From the NCBI RefSeq assembly GCF_001952075.1, contig NZ_LXYU01000001.1, forward strand, positions 372,001 to 436,000: a stretch of 64,000 nucleotides of DNA. Direction: 5' to 3'. The stretch is from Ditibartonella apis (GTDB lineage Bacteria > Pseudomonadota > Alphaproteobacteria > Rhizobiales > Rhizobiaceae). Shown in pieces: positions 50,077-59,809 of the stretch. The first letter of the stretch is position 1. Each line of letters begins with the position of its first letter. The position numbers were made by a program, and so were the translations under genes. Below the pieces are notes generated by a model, which worked only from the letters and a program-made list of their open reading frames with translations, did no database searches and was not told the origin of the DNA.

Positions 50077-50484
50077 GTGTACCACTTTGGCCGACTGAAC
50101 CATGTCGCAATCGCCGTACCGGATATTGAACAGGCTGCCGAACTTTATCGTTCCGTGAACAATGATGTTTCTCCTGTTCAGGACCTGCCTGAACATGGCG
50201 TCAGAATTGTTTTCGTCAAACTGCCCAACACAAAACTCGAACTGATGAGCCCACTGGGAAATAATTCACCTATCGCAAAATTTCTTGAAAAAAACCCGAA
50301 AGGTGGCCTCCACCACATCTGTTTTGAAGTTGATGATATTCTAAAAATGCGCGACCAGCTTGTTGCCGAAGGAATTAGAATCCTCGGCGACGGAAATCCT
50401 AAAACTGGCGCACATGGGAAACCCGTTCTATTCATCCATCCGAAAGACTTTGATGGAACATTGGTAGAGCTTGAAGAGGTTTAA
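50077..50484 (+). CDS. mce: Methylmalonyl-CoA epimerase
   Basis: Interconverts (S)- and (R)-methylmalonyl-CoA, linking the carboxylase product to the mutase. 135 residues, single glyoxalase-fold unit. Metal ligands are visible in LNHVAIAV, GLHHICFEV and VELEEV. The start is GTG at 50077 with AGGGAG 10-15 bases upstream. It lies 43 bases after the mutase gene and closes the operon. Confidence 0.93.
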   Translation: MYHFGRLNHVAIAVPDIEQAAELYRSVNNDVSPVQDLPEHGVRIVFVKLPNTKLELMSPLGNNSPIAKFLEKNPKGGLHHICFEVDDILKMRDQLVAEGIRILGDGNPKTGAHGKPVLFIHPKDFDGTLVELEEV

Positions 50485-50521
50485 GGCCAAAAACGCTTCC
50501 AAAACTTCTCATTATCAATTC

Positions 50522-50562
50522 AAAAGCAATTTTTATAGAATTGATCTTTTCTATTTTGCTTT
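50522..50562 (+). terminator. Weak hairpin after the epimerase gene
   Basis: AAAGCAA and TTGCTTT arms with an inner TAGAA/TTCTA stem; AT-rich and with a poor T-run. Possible end of the propionate operon, facing hemW. Confidence 0.35.
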
Positions 50563-50603
50563 AAATAGAAACCGATCGAATCCCGAAAACCGGATAAAAT
50601 TTC

Positions 50604-51764
50604 TCACGCGAGTTCGCTGATAATATAGTTTAAAATCACGCGGCCTTTTCTGGTTGCACGGATACGGCTATTGCCCACCATTTCTACAAGACCTTGTTGT
50701 TGAAGATCGGCAACTTTGCTCTGGTTCAATCCGTGATTTGCCAGTTTCTCGTAGCGGGCAAGATCAAGCCCCTCGGTAAGCCGCATCCCCATGAGCAGCA
50801 TTTCTTCTGCCTGCTCACTTTTTGTCAAATGTTCTTCTTCCGCAATGCCGTGGCCCTGTTTTTCAACGAGTTCCAACCAGCGTTCGGGGATTTTTTCGGT
50901 GATCGTTACCAATCGCCTATCCGGAAAATCAACATTTGAAACGGGAAGAAACCTGCCATGTGCTCCCGGACCAATGCCGACATATTGCTGGTAGCGCCAG
51001 TAAATGAGATTATGTTGTGACTGCGCATTGGCGGACGCATGATTGGATATTTCATAAGCCGGAAGCCCGTGACTTTCGGTTATCTCCTGTGTGAGATCAT
51101 AAAGATCGGCACTCAAATCCGCCTCCGGCAATTTGAGCTTTCCGGCTTTATAGAGCCTGTCAAACCCCGTCCCTTCTTCAATGGTCAATTGATAAAGCGA
51201 AAGATGGTCGGCTGCGAGATCAATTGCTTGTTCCAGCTCATGTTTCCATGATTTCAATGTCTGGTTCGGGCGCGCATAAATAAGGTCAAAGGAAAGCCGC
51301 GGGAAAATCTCACGTGCAAGACCAATAGCAAAACGTGCCTGTTCAACATTATGAATGCGCCCCAAGCGCTTCAATTCTTCGTCGTTTAATGATTGAACGC
51401 CCAAAGAAAGCCGGTTGACACCGGCTGAACGATAGCCATGAAAACGCCCGGCCTCGACGCTCGAAGGATTGGCCTCCATTGTAATTTCGGCATTGTCCAC
51501 AATCGGCCAATAGCGATCAATGCTTTTCAAGAGTGATTCGACTGTTTTTGGCGACATTAGTGATGGCGTACCACCGCCGATAAAAACAGTCGTTGCCTTA
51601 TGGGCTCCTGTCCATTCACGCACCGTTGCCATTTCTCTTGCAAAAGCTTTGGCAAAACGGTCTTCATCCACGCCTTTCAACCGGACATAGGAATTGAAGT
51701 CGCAATAAGGACATTTGGCGGCACAAAACGGCCAATGGACGTAAATACCGAATGGCGCGTCCAT
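50604..51764 (-). CDS. hemW: Radical SAM heme chaperone HemW
   Basis: 386 residues. The radical SAM cluster motif is Cys14-x3-Cys18-x2-Cys21 in WPFCAAKCPYCDFNSY, followed by VFIGGGTPSLM and EITMEANPSS. HemW binds heme and is not an oxygen-independent coproporphyrinogen oxidase although often annotated so; the fourth cysteine in the CxxxCxxCxC order of true HemN is absent. Its start overlaps the rdgB stop (ATGA), so it is translated with rdgB and rph. Confidence 0.93.
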   Translation of the reverse strand: MDAPFGIYVHWPFCAAKCPYCDFNSYVRLKGVDEDRFAKAFAREMATVREWTGAHKATTVFIGGGTPSLMSPKTVESLLKSIDRYWPIVDNAEITMEANPSSVEAGRFHGYRSAGVNRLSLGVQSLNDEELKRLGRIHNVEQARFAIGLAREIFPRLSFDLIYARPNQTLKSWKHELEQAIDLAADHLSLYQLTIEEGTGFDRLYKAGKLKLPEADLSADLYDLTQEITESHGLPAYEISNHASANAQSQHNLIYWRYQQYVGIGPGAHGRFLPVSNVDFPDRRLVTITEKIPERWLELVEKQGHGIAEEEHLTKSEQAEEMLLMGMRLTEGLDLARYEKLANHGLNQSKVADLQQQGLVEMVGNSRIRATRKGRVILNYIISELA

Positions 51765-52408
51765 CAGTTTTCCAGTAACGCTTCGGCAAATTGTTTAAAA
51801 GCCCGTGCGCGGTGGGACAAAGCATGTTTGTCGCCCGGCTTCCAACCATGTTTTTCCTCTGCCGTCATTTCGCCGAATGTTTTGTCATAGCCTTCCGGCT
51901 GGAAAATAGGATCAAAACCGAAACCCTTTTTGCCACGCGGAGGCCAGACCAAAGTCCCTTCGATTTCACCACGAAAATATTCCGCATGACCATCCGGCCA
52001 GGCAAGGCAAAGCACCGAGACAAAACGGCCATGCCGTTTATCTGGCGTTGTTGCACCTTTCTTTTCCAATGCATCTTCAACTTTTTTCATCGCTTTGTCG
52101 AAATCACGGTGCCCATCAGGTTGAATAGCCCAATCGGCAGTATAAACGCCGGGTGCCTTGTTAAGAGCATCGGCCTCAAGTCCTGAATCGTCCGACAATG
52201 CCGGCAGGCCTGTCGATTTGGCAGCAAAAAAAGCCTTGATATAGGCGTTTTCTTCAAATTTCGTGCCGGTCTCTTCCGGTTCTTCCAATCCCAATTCGCC
52301 CGCCGATGTGGTTTCAAACCCGAACGGGCCAATAAGATCGGCTATTTCCCTGAGTTTGCCGGAATTATGGGTTGCAACAACCAGTTTTTTCCCTTCAAGC
52401 TTTCTCAT
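51764..52408 (-). CDS. rdgB: Non-canonical purine NTP pyrophosphatase (RdgB/HAM1)
   Basis: 214 residues. Removes ITP, dITP and XTP from the nucleotide pool. It starts [20 protein letters not shown], followed by [48 protein letters not shown] and a terminal [10 protein letters not shown], all family signatures. Between rph and hemW; the ATG is 13 bases from the rph stop. Confidence 0.95.
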   Translation of the reverse strand: MRKLEGKKLVVATHNSGKLREIADLIGPFGFETTSAGELGLEEPEETGTKFEENAYIKAFFAAKSTGLPALSDDSGLEADALNKAPGVYTADWAIQPDGHRDFDKAMKKVEDALEKKGATTPDKRHGRFVSVLCLAWPDGHAEYFRGEIEGTLVWPPRGKKGFGFDPIFQPEGYDKTFGEMTAEEKHGWKPGDKHALSHRARAFKQFAEALLEN

Positions 52409-52421
52409 CGATAATCACCTT

Positions 52422-53141
52422 TCAGGAAGCTATCACTTTCTTCTGCAATTCAATCAAATCATGAATGCCACCTTTAGCGAGTGACATCAAAGTTGAAAAT
52501 TGCTCTTCACTGAACGGATCACCTTCTGCTGTTCCCTGTATTTCAACAATTCCGCCTTTGCCGGTCATCACGAAATTGGCATCGGTTTCGGCGTTGGAAT
52601 CTTCTGCATAATCAAGATCAAGCACCGGCATTCCCTGATAAATGCCGCAAGAAATTGCCGCAACATGGTCTTTCAGCACTTTATTGCGCAAGACCATCTG
52701 GCGCGTTTCCATAAAGCCCAGACAATCATAAAGGGCAACCCATGCTCCGGTAATCGATGCCGTGCGGGTTCCGCCATCGGCCTGAATAACATCACAATCA
52801 ATCGTAATCTGCATTTCTCCCAAGGCTTTCAAATCAACAACCGCGCGCAGTGAACGCCCGATCAAACGCTGGATTTCCATAGTGCGCCCACCCTGTTTGC
52901 CGGAAGCAGCCTCGCGGCGCATTCTTTCACCGGTTGAACGGGGCAACATGCCATATTCGGCTGTAACCCATCCTTTACCAGAATTGCGCATCCAGTTGGG
53001 GACACGTTCTTCAAGGCTTGCGGTACATAAAACATGGGTATCACCGAACTTGACCAAACATGACCCTTCGGCATGTTTGTTCACATGACGTTCAAATGAA
53101 ACGGCGCGCATCTCGTTGCTGGCACGATTGGACGGACGCAT
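52422..53141 (-). CDS. rph: Ribonuclease PH
   Basis: Phosphorolytic 3' exoribonuclease that trims tRNA precursors. 239 residues. Signatures: [59 protein letters not shown] and [24 protein letters not shown] [14 protein letters not shown]. First gene of rph-rdgB-hemW. The 104 bases to hrcA carry divergent promoters. Confidence 0.96.
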   Translation of the reverse strand: MRPSNRASNEMRAVSFERHVNKHAEGSCLVKFGDTHVLCTASLEERVPNWMRNSGKGWVTAEYGMLPRSTGERMRREAASGKQGGRTMEIQRLIGRSLRAVVDLKALGEMQITIDCDVIQADGGTRTASITGAWVALYDCLGFMETRQMVLRNKVLKDHVAAISCGIYQGMPVLDLDYAEDSNAETDANFVMTGKGGIVEIQGTAEGDPFSEEQFSTLMSLAKGGIHDLIELQKKVIAS

Positions 53142-53187
53142 AAATTTTCCTTTCCGTGAAGTATTGTTTCAAGCATCTTTAGACCAT

Positions 53188-53215
53188 TTGACCCATCTTT
53201 GGCAAAACTTATATA
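53188..53215 (+). promoter_or_regulatory. Sigma-70-type promoter of hrcA
   Basis: TTGACC (53188-53193), 16 bases, TATATA (53210-53215), 30 bases before the hrcA ATG. No CIRCE element was seen here. Confidence 0.55.
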
Positions 53216-53245
53216 GAAGGAAAGAAATTCTATCGTTGAAGGAAT

Positions 53246-54319
53246 ATGATGAAACACGCCGCCATTCCGGATGAATTAAAAAGTCTCGACGAAAGATCCC
53301 GCGATATATTCAGGCGTATTGTCGAAACCTATCTGAACGAAGGAGACCCTGTCGGGTCGGCCAATCTGTCACGACAATTGCCACAAAGCCTCTCGCCGGC
53401 AACCATCCGCACAATTATGAGCGATCTCGAGCATTTAGGGCTTATCTACTCGCCCCATATTTCTGCCGGTCGTATGCCGACGCAATCGGGTTTGAGATTT
53501 TTTGTGGATGCTTTTATCGAAGTTGGCGACCTTCCGGCAGATGAACGCAAAGCCATAGAAACACAGGTTGAAGAAGCAGGGCATAGCCAATCGGTTGAAC
53601 AATTTTTGACTGGTGCGAGCCAGATCCTCTCCGGTCTGTCGCGCGGTGCCGGACTGGTTTTGTCGACAAAAAATGAAGGAACACTCAAACATATCGAATT
53701 TGTGCGTCTTGATTCATCGCGCGCCATGGCAGTTCTCGTAACCCAAAATGGTGACGTAGAGAATCGTATTGTCAATTTACCCGAAGGGGTAACATTGTCA
53801 CAATTGAGCGAGGCAACAAATTTTCTCAACGCACATATTCAGGGACGCACCTTAAGCGAAGCCAAAGCAGAAATCTCGAGGCAGAGAGAAGAGACCAAGG
53901 CCGCTCTTGATGAATTGTCGCAACATCTCGTCGATCAGGGGCTTGCCGTTTGGGGAGGCGAAGATCAGGGCCGTAAAACCCAGCTTATTGTGCGCGGGCG
54001 CGGCAACCTTCTGGAAGATGTGAAAGCTGCCGAAGATATTGAACGTTTGCGCCATCTTTTCGACGATCTTGAAACACGTGAAAGCATGATGCAGCTTCTT
54101 GACCTTGCCGAGGAAGGTTCAGGCGTTCGTATTTTTATTGGTTCGGAAAACAAATTGTTTTCGTTATCGGGCTCGTCGCTCATCGTTGCGCCTTATTGCG
54201 ATTCAAACCAGCATGTTCTTGGCGCTCTCGGCGTTATCGGCCCGACCCGCTTGAACTATGCCCGCATTGTTCCGATGGTCGACTATACTGCCCAGCTTGT
54301 CTCGCGACTTCTCAAATAG
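53246..54319 (+). CDS. hrcA: Heat-inducible transcription repressor HrcA
   Basis: Repressor of groESL through the CIRCE operator. 357 residues, usual length. Winged helix N-terminus (LDERSRDIFRRIVETYLNEGDPVGSANLSRQLPQSLSPATIRTIMSDLEHLGLI), GRMPTQSGLRFFVDAFI, and the C-terminal GALGVIGPTRLNYARIVPMVDYTA. Normally followed by grpE in this order; here an importer and a HemC-like gene intervene, and grpE lies 4.2 kb on. Confidence 0.96.
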   Translation: MMKHAAIPDELKSLDERSRDIFRRIVETYLNEGDPVGSANLSRQLPQSLSPATIRTIMSDLEHLGLIYSPHISAGRMPTQSGLRFFVDAFIEVGDLPADERKAIETQVEEAGHSQSVEQFLTGASQILSGLSRGAGLVLSTKNEGTLKHIEFVRLDSSRAMAVLVTQNGDVENRIVNLPEGVTLSQLSEATNFLNAHIQGRTLSEAKAEISRQREETKAALDELSQHLVDQGLAVWGGEDQGRKTQLIVRGRGNLLEDVKAAEDIERLRHLFDDLETRESMMQLLDLAEEGSGVRIFIGSENKLFSLSGSSLIVAPYCDSNQHVLGALGVIGPTRLNYARIVPMVDYTAQLVSRLLK

Positions 54320-54481
54320 ATGTATTCGGGTAAATGTTTTAAAACTTCAGCTTCTATTGCACTTATCGGTTAGAGATGGGATACTTTCCGGATAGGCCCT
54401 GTCATTGTCCGCCCTTTCCGCAAGCCGCATCTGTTTTATCGGCTGCATTTGTTTTACGGAAAGTACAAAGGAGAGCATCCC

Positions 54482-55552
54482 ATGAAAGCAGTTTTCATTC
54501 ATGCCGTTGTACTACTCAATGCGTTTTTATTTTTCGCTATATCCGGATTGGCCGAACCTGTGCATTTTGTCCTGGCGCTCGCCCGCAGTACAACAACGCC
54601 GGCGGAAGAGACATTTACCTATGCCATACCCAAACAACTCAGTTATTTTTTAGAAGAAAATATCAATCCGACATTGCTTTATACTGATGGCTCCACGGCA
54701 GCGCTCCAAGCTGTTGCATCCGGTTCTGCCGATATTGCCTATGCATCTTCTGCCAATATTGCCGCCGCTGTCGACAAAGGTGTGCCACTCAAGGCATTTG
54801 CCGGAATAACGGTCAGATGGCCTTATTTTATCGGTGTCCCGAAAGGCTCAACTATCAAATCCATTGCCGATCTTAAAGGAAAACGGGTGGGCGTAATCAG
54901 TCTGGCTTCGGCTTCTTATGCCGATTTACGGGCGAATTTGAAAATTGCCGGCTTGAAAGAAAGTGACATTACAATTGTCCCCGTTGGTGCAGGTGCGCGG
55001 GCGGCAGCCGCGCTCAATGCGAGGGATATCGACGCAGTCGACAGCTATTCCGACAGTTTTACCGTTATGCGGCAAAACGGTGTTGAATTCGATCTTCTGC
55101 AACGTCCTGAAGAAATGAACCGCCTTTTCAGTGTTACTATGGTCACAAGCCAGAAGATATTCGATGACAAGCCGCATGAACTTTCGGCTTTTGCACGCGC
55201 TGCCTATAAAGGCATGATCTATACCAAACTTTATCCCGATAGCGCCTTGAAACTTGCTTTTAAAGAATTCCCCGAACTGGGAGGTTCTGATAATCCGACC
55301 GGACAGGATGCCAAAAATACTGCCGAAGCTATGGCCATAGCACTTGCCGATTCGGTACCGGCTGACAAACCGGATCCGGCAAATTGGGGAAAATGGCTTG
55401 ATATTCCTGATGAACGCTGGCAAGCAGTTTTGTCTTTTGCGCATCAAACAGGTTCAACCGAACGCCTGCTTACTGTAAAGGATGTCTGGAACAATTCCTT
55501 GATGCCGGAAATTTATAATTTCGATATCAAGACAATTGTTAAAAAGGACTAA
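54482..55552 (+). CDS. ABC transporter substrate-binding protein (SsuA/THI5-like)
   Basis: 356 residues with a signal peptide (about 1-24, ending ISGLAEP), periplasmic. The NMT1/THI5-like fold is indicated by VASGSADIAYASSANIAAAVDKGVPLKAFAGI and GKRVGVISLASASYADLRANLKIAGL. The start is ATG 54482 with AAGGAGAG ahead. Relatives bind aliphatic sulfonates, nitrate, taurine or pyrimidine precursors; nothing in the sequence decides among them. First gene of an importer operon placed between hrcA and grpE. Confidence 0.85.
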   Translation: MKAVFIHAVVLLNAFLFFAISGLAEPVHFVLALARSTTTPAEETFTYAIPKQLSYFLEENINPTLLYTDGSTAALQAVASGSADIAYASSANIAAAVDKGVPLKAFAGITVRWPYFIGVPKGSTIKSIADLKGKRVGVISLASASYADLRANLKIAGLKESDITIVPVGAGARAAAALNARDIDAVDSYSDSFTVMRQNGVEFDLLQRPEEMNRLFSVTMVTSQKIFDDKPHELSAFARAAYKGMIYTKLYPDSALKLAFKEFPELGGSDNPTGQDAKNTAEAMAIALADSVPADKPDPANWGKWLDIPDERWQAVLSFAHQTGSTERLLTVKDVWNNSLMPEIYNFDIKTIVKKD

Positions 55553-55599
55553 CCCGTTTAAAGCGAAGGCTGTCGTTCTGAAGGATTGAGAAAACGTCT

Positions 55600-56385
55600 A
55601 TGCCGTCTATCAAAAAGCCCCTTATCACCATCAAGGGATTGCACAAGAGCTATATAAGCAAAAAAGACGGCACGATTGATGCGTTGAAGAATGTCAATCT
55701 GGAAATTGCCGAAGGCGCTTTTATTGCACTTGTCGGGCCATCCGGCTGCGGCAAAACAACGTTACTCAAAATCCTCGCCGGTCTTGTGGACAATTTTGTC
55801 GGTGATGTGATGCTTAACGGCGTTGCCGTTACCCGTCCTTCGCCGGAAGTGGGATTTGTTTTTCAGGATCCTACGCTGCTCCCTTGGCGCACAATCCTGC
55901 AAAACATCCTGTTGCCGGTCGAATTGATGCATCTCGACAAAAGAGAGTACCATGACCGTGCTTTGATGTTGATGGAAACGGTGGGACTTAAAGGATTTGA
56001 AAACAAATTGCCAACCGAGCTTTCAGGCGGAATGCGCCAACGTGCCGGTATTTGCCGTGCCCTCATTCGAGACCCGAAAGTTCTGCTTATGGATGAGCCA
56101 TTCGGGGCGCTTGATGCAATGACCCGCGAAGTTTTAAATGGCGAATTGCAAAATATCTGGCTTGAAAGCAAAAAAACTGTGCTTTTTGTTACCCATTCCA
56201 TTCCGGAAGCGGTATTTCTTGCCGATAAAGTGGTGGTGATGAGCCCGCGCCCCGGTCATATTGAGGAAATTGTCGACGTCAAATTGCCCCGTCCGCGTGA
56301 ACTTCAGGAATTGACAGATAAAAAAGTCGGAAAAATTTTAGGTCAAATAAGACAGCATTTTGAAAATTTTAGTATGAATTGTTGA
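55600..56385 (+). CDS. ABC transporter ATP-binding protein (SsuB/TauB-like)
   Basis: 261 residues. Walker A GPSGCGKTT (about 46-54), Q-loop FVFQDPTLLPW, signature LSGGMRQRAGICRAL (about 141-155), Walker B VLLMDEPFGALD and H-loop VTHSIPEAVFLAD. The set is typical of nitrate/sulfonate/taurine importers. 47 bases after the binding-protein gene. Confidence 0.9.
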   Translation: MPSIKKPLITIKGLHKSYISKKDGTIDALKNVNLEIAEGAFIALVGPSGCGKTTLLKILAGLVDNFVGDVMLNGVAVTRPSPEVGFVFQDPTLLPWRTILQNILLPVELMHLDKREYHDRALMLMETVGLKGFENKLPTELSGGMRQRAGICRALIRDPKVLLMDEPFGALDAMTREVLNGELQNIWLESKKTVLFVTHSIPEAVFLADKVVVMSPRPGHIEEIVDVKLPRPRELQELTDKKVGKILGQIRQHFENFSMNC

Positions 56386-56450
56386 ACTGCTGTTGCATAT
56401 CCATCAAATCCTGTGATTGAGAAATCGGCAAAACCGCAGAAAGGCTGGCA

Positions 56451-57218
56451 ATGTTCAAAAATGAAAAAACACTTCAAGCATTGCTTGTTGTCGTTGTTTT
56501 TATTCTTGTTGTCGGCTTCTGGGAAACTTCGGTCCGGCTATGGGAGGTTCCTACCTATCTTTTGCCGCCCCCCAGCCTCATCTTCTACCAGCTTGTCCGG
56601 CTGATAAAGTCGACTCTTTTCTGGGATAATCTTGGTGTTACCATGGCTGAAGTTTTGCTCGGCTATATTTGCGGCATAGTGCTTGCGGCAATTCTTGGCG
56701 TTGCCATTTCGCAGGTTCGCGTTTTCCAGCTTGCGTTTTTGCCCTATATTATCGCCTTCCAGACGATACCGACCGTTGCTCTCGCCCCGATTTTTCTGCA
56801 ATGGTTCGGCTATGGCATTGCATCAAAGATTGTTATGGCCGCACTTATTTCGTTTTTCCCGATGCTTATCAACGTGATCGCCGGTTTACAATCGGCCGGA
56901 CGGGAAGAAATCCAGATGCTCAAGGCTTTCGGAGCCAACGAAATACAGATTTTGCTGAAAGTAAAATTGCCGGCTTCCCTGCCGTTTGTTTTTGCAGGTC
57001 TCGGCCTTGGCATTATCTTTGCCCTGATTGGTGCTATTGTTGCCGAGTTTGTCGGTGCGCAAAAGGGTTTGGGCAAAATGCTTATGCAATTTAACGAGCA
57101 ATTCAACATTGCCGGACAATTTGCCATTCTGGTCATTCTGGCGCTTATTGGCGTTATCATGCATTTGATAGTCGGTTTTGCAAAACACAGAATCATTTTC
57201 TGGGGTGGACAAAGATAA
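56451..57218 (+). CDS. ABC transporter permease (SsuC/TauC-like)
   Basis: 255 residues, six membrane segments, with the EAA-type cytoplasmic loop in GLQSAGREEIQMLKAFGANEIQILLKVKLPASLPFV that contacts the ATPase. Completes the importer. 65 bases after the ATPase gene. After it, 255 bases without a gene include a small CGCTCT/AGAGCG hairpin at 57419-57432. Confidence 0.88.
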   Translation: MFKNEKTLQALLVVVVFILVVGFWETSVRLWEVPTYLLPPPSLIFYQLVRLIKSTLFWDNLGVTMAEVLLGYICGIVLAAILGVAISQVRVFQLAFLPYIIAFQTIPTVALAPIFLQWFGYGIASKIVMAALISFFPMLINVIAGLQSAGREEIQMLKAFGANEIQILLKVKLPASLPFVFAGLGLGIIFALIGAIVAEFVGAQKGLGKMLMQFNEQFNIAGQFAILVILALIGVIMHLIVGFAKHRIIFWGGQR

Positions 57219-57473
57219 TCCGGAAATTCCACATTAGCCCTGCAACATATCACTTCAAAAAAACGTTATAATTGCCGCGCGAGAAAGAGAATTATTTGTT
57301 CCTTTTCCTGACATTTTAAGGAAAAATTGCCTTAAAATTTGAAAATGACACCCCGAAGCACAATTTAAGTGAAGAGAACTTTCTTTTATGCGCAAGTTGA
57401 GTTAGATACTCTTAGAAACGCTCTAAAGAGCGTCGAGTTTGATTATTGGAATTGACGGAATAGGCTTAGAGTT

Positions 57474-58427
57474 ATGCGGATAAGGCTTGGAACACGGAAA
57501 AGTGCGTTAGCGCGCGTGCAAGCGGAAAGTGTGGCTAAGCTTTTGCGGGAGCTTGACCCTACATTAACAGTCGAAACGGTATTGCTTGGCTGTGTGGGAG
57601 ACAAAGATAAGCACACAAGTTTTCAGGATATAGGCAATGTAGGGGTTTTCACAAAGAGTGGCGAAGAAGCTCTGTTGAACCGTGAAGTCGATGTCGTTGT
57701 CCATTCATTGAAAGATTTGCCGACCGTTCAGCCGGAAGGACTTGTTCTTGCCTCTGTGCCAAAACGTGAGGATCCGCGTGATGTTCTCTGCGGCTTAAAA
57801 TTTGACGATATTCGCAGCAACCATCACAAAATCGGCACCGGTTCCATTCGTCGTGCCGCCCAGCTCAGGTCATTTTTTCCGGATATCGAAATTGTGCCGG
57901 TTCGTGGCAATGTACCGCCGAGATTGCGTCGCGCCGTTGATAAAAACGGCATTGATGCAACAATTCTTGCTGCTGCGGGATTGAAGCGGCTTGGTCTTTT
58001 TGAAGACAGCATGGAATGCCTCAATCCGCAAATGTTCCCTTATGCCGTTGCCCAAGGGGCTCTTGGTATAGAATGTCGTCAAGGCGACAGGGATATTTTG
58101 CGGCTTCTCAAAGCAATCGAATGCAAGAAATCGCGTGCAGAAACCGATGCCGAACGGTCATTGATGAAATATCTTGAGGCCGGATGTAACTTGCCTGTCG
58201 GCGTTTGCTCGACATGGAAAAATACGATGCTTTACATGAAAGCTACGGTAACCGGTGTCGACGGTTTGAAACAGGTTGTCGATTACGCAACGACATGTAC
58301 TTACGGCGTGGAAGAAATGGGCAAGGTTCTGGCGGAACGGTTGCTTGATAAGGGTGCCGGCGAGCTGCTTCGTGCCTGCACGGCAAATAGCGACAAAAAA
58401 AAGGTTGAAAGCCTGCTCAAAGCTTAA
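57474..58427 (+). CDS. Hydroxymethylbilane synthase-like protein, atypical
   Basis: 317 residues of the porphobilinogen deaminase family. Present: IRLGTRKSALARVQ, HSLKDLPTV with Lys80-Asp81, GSIRRAAQLRSFFP, PVRGNVPPRLRR, AQGALGIECR and the dipyrromethane cysteine Cys238 in LEAGCNLPVG. It reads more like eukaryotic HMBS (HSLKDLPT, YAVxQGALGxExR, DIL) than alphaproteobacterial HemC, which has HSSKDMPT. The active-site loop usually GGKGLFTKELE is here GNVGVFTKSGEE, so one conserved lysine is replaced by Val56. It may be a second, altered copy; a normal hemC would be elsewhere. Associated with the importer genes by position. Confidence 0.7.
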   Translation: MRIRLGTRKSALARVQAESVAKLLRELDPTLTVETVLLGCVGDKDKHTSFQDIGNVGVFTKSGEEALLNREVDVVVHSLKDLPTVQPEGLVLASVPKREDPRDVLCGLKFDDIRSNHHKIGTGSIRRAAQLRSFFPDIEIVPVRGNVPPRLRRAVDKNGIDATILAAAGLKRLGLFEDSMECLNPQMFPYAVAQGALGIECRQGDRDILRLLKAIECKKSRAETDAERSLMKYLEAGCNLPVGVCSTWKNTMLYMKATVTGVDGLKQVVDYATTCTYGVEEMGKVLAERLLDKGAGELLRACTANSDKKKVESLLKA

Positions 58428-58579
58428 ATCCCTAAAAAATTCCACCCTATTGTCAATTAACGGTTAAAAGCAGGGGGCTTAAGGGTATTTGCGCCTTCCT
58501 TTTGCTGTTTGCCTCTTGATTTTTCTCGCTAAAATTTCGATATCGAATTTAACAACTATTATCGAGAAGTAGGAATCCT

Positions 58580-59275
58580 ATGTCTGAGGAAAAAAAGAAG
58601 TCTGGTGAAAACGATATCAATAACCGCGACATAAAGAATCCGGCTGATAGAGATGCATTGAAGCGCGCAGCCGATGATTTCCTGAAACAACGGAAAGACG
58701 AAGCAAAAGCGGAAGTCGAAGATGATCAGGTTGCCGATGAAGGTGCTGATCCGGTTGCAGCTATGCAAGCCGAAAACGACGAATTGAAAGATCAGGTTTT
58801 ACGCCTTGCTGCCGAAATGGAGAATTTACGCCGCCGCACAGCTCGTGATGTTGCCGATGCGAGAGCTTATTCCGTCGCCAATTTTGCACGTGATATGCTT
58901 CAGGTTTCGGATAATCTTAACCGTGCTTTGCAGGCGATCCCCGACGGTGCACGCGAGAAAGACGCCGGATTGAATGCTTTGGCAGAGGGCGTCGAAATGA
59001 CAGAACGTGCCATGATGGCTGCTCTGGAGCGCAATGGCGTCAAAAAAATAGAGCCGGAAGGGCAAAAATTCGACCCGAATTTTCATCAGGCTATGTTTGA
59101 AATTCCGAATACCGATGTTCCAAGCAATACGGTTCAACAGGTTGTTCAGGCGGGTTATGTCATTGGTGACCGTGTATTACGTCCAGCAATGGTTGGTGTT
59201 TCCAAAGGTGGCCCCAAAGAAACAGCTGTTAAAAACGATTCGAACGACACTCACGATGAAAAGAAAGCCGATTAA
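58580..59275 (+). CDS. grpE: Nucleotide exchange factor GrpE
   Basis: Dimeric cofactor that releases ADP from DnaK. 231 residues. An acidic, disordered N-terminus precedes the long coiled coil (about 65-110, [23 protein letters not shown]); the beta-wing includes [24 protein letters not shown] and [19 protein letters not shown]. It normally follows hrcA directly. It is preceded by a 150-base promoter region. Confidence 0.96.
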   Translation: MSEEKKKSGENDINNRDIKNPADRDALKRAADDFLKQRKDEAKAEVEDDQVADEGADPVAAMQAENDELKDQVLRLAAEMENLRRRTARDVADARAYSVANFARDMLQVSDNLNRALQAIPDGAREKDAGLNALAEGVEMTERAMMAALERNGVKKIEPEGQKFDPNFHQAMFEIPNTDVPSNTVQQVVQAGYVIGDRVLRPAMVGVSKGGPKETAVKNDSNDTHDEKKAD

Positions 59276-59338
59276 AAGAAGGGTTTCATTCCAACCACAG
59301 GTCGGATTGTCTGCTATCTTATTCGTAATATTCTTTAC

Positions 59339-59368
59339 AGGCGGGGATTTTCTCCGCCTTTTCATTTT
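59339..59368 (+). terminator. Terminator of grpE
   Basis: AGGCGG, a nine-base loop, CCGCCT, then TTTCATTTT; 64 bases after the stop. The rest of the gene-free stretch to 59809 shows no gene. Confidence 0.7.
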
Positions 59369-59809
59369 GATATTTTTTCAAAGAACTCTTAATCAGAAAC
59401 CGGATGACATGTTCCTGTCGTTACCTATTATCGGGCTCAAGAAATCTGGCCGGCAGAGCAATACCTGATCAAACGGTAATTATTTTGATGAATAACAATC
59501 ACTCAGCAAGTGGATGACATTGGTAACGAAAAACCAACGTGATTGATATTGATAGCAAGTGATAATGTTCGTTTTAAAATCCTGACATGAATGGCGAGCG
59601 TTAAATCAGCCAAAAAGCATGCACTTTCCTGTTCTTTTCAGGCCCTTATTCAAGTTTTAAGCGCTGCCTGAATGCGTTCTTAATCTCAAAAACTTCAAAG
59701 TCCGAAAATACATAACCCCCGCAGCAACGACATTAAGCACGTTCTGGCTATAAACGCACGTTTTGTTCTTCAAAGCTTTTGCTTTGCTCAAAAAAGTTTG
59801 ACCACGGTT

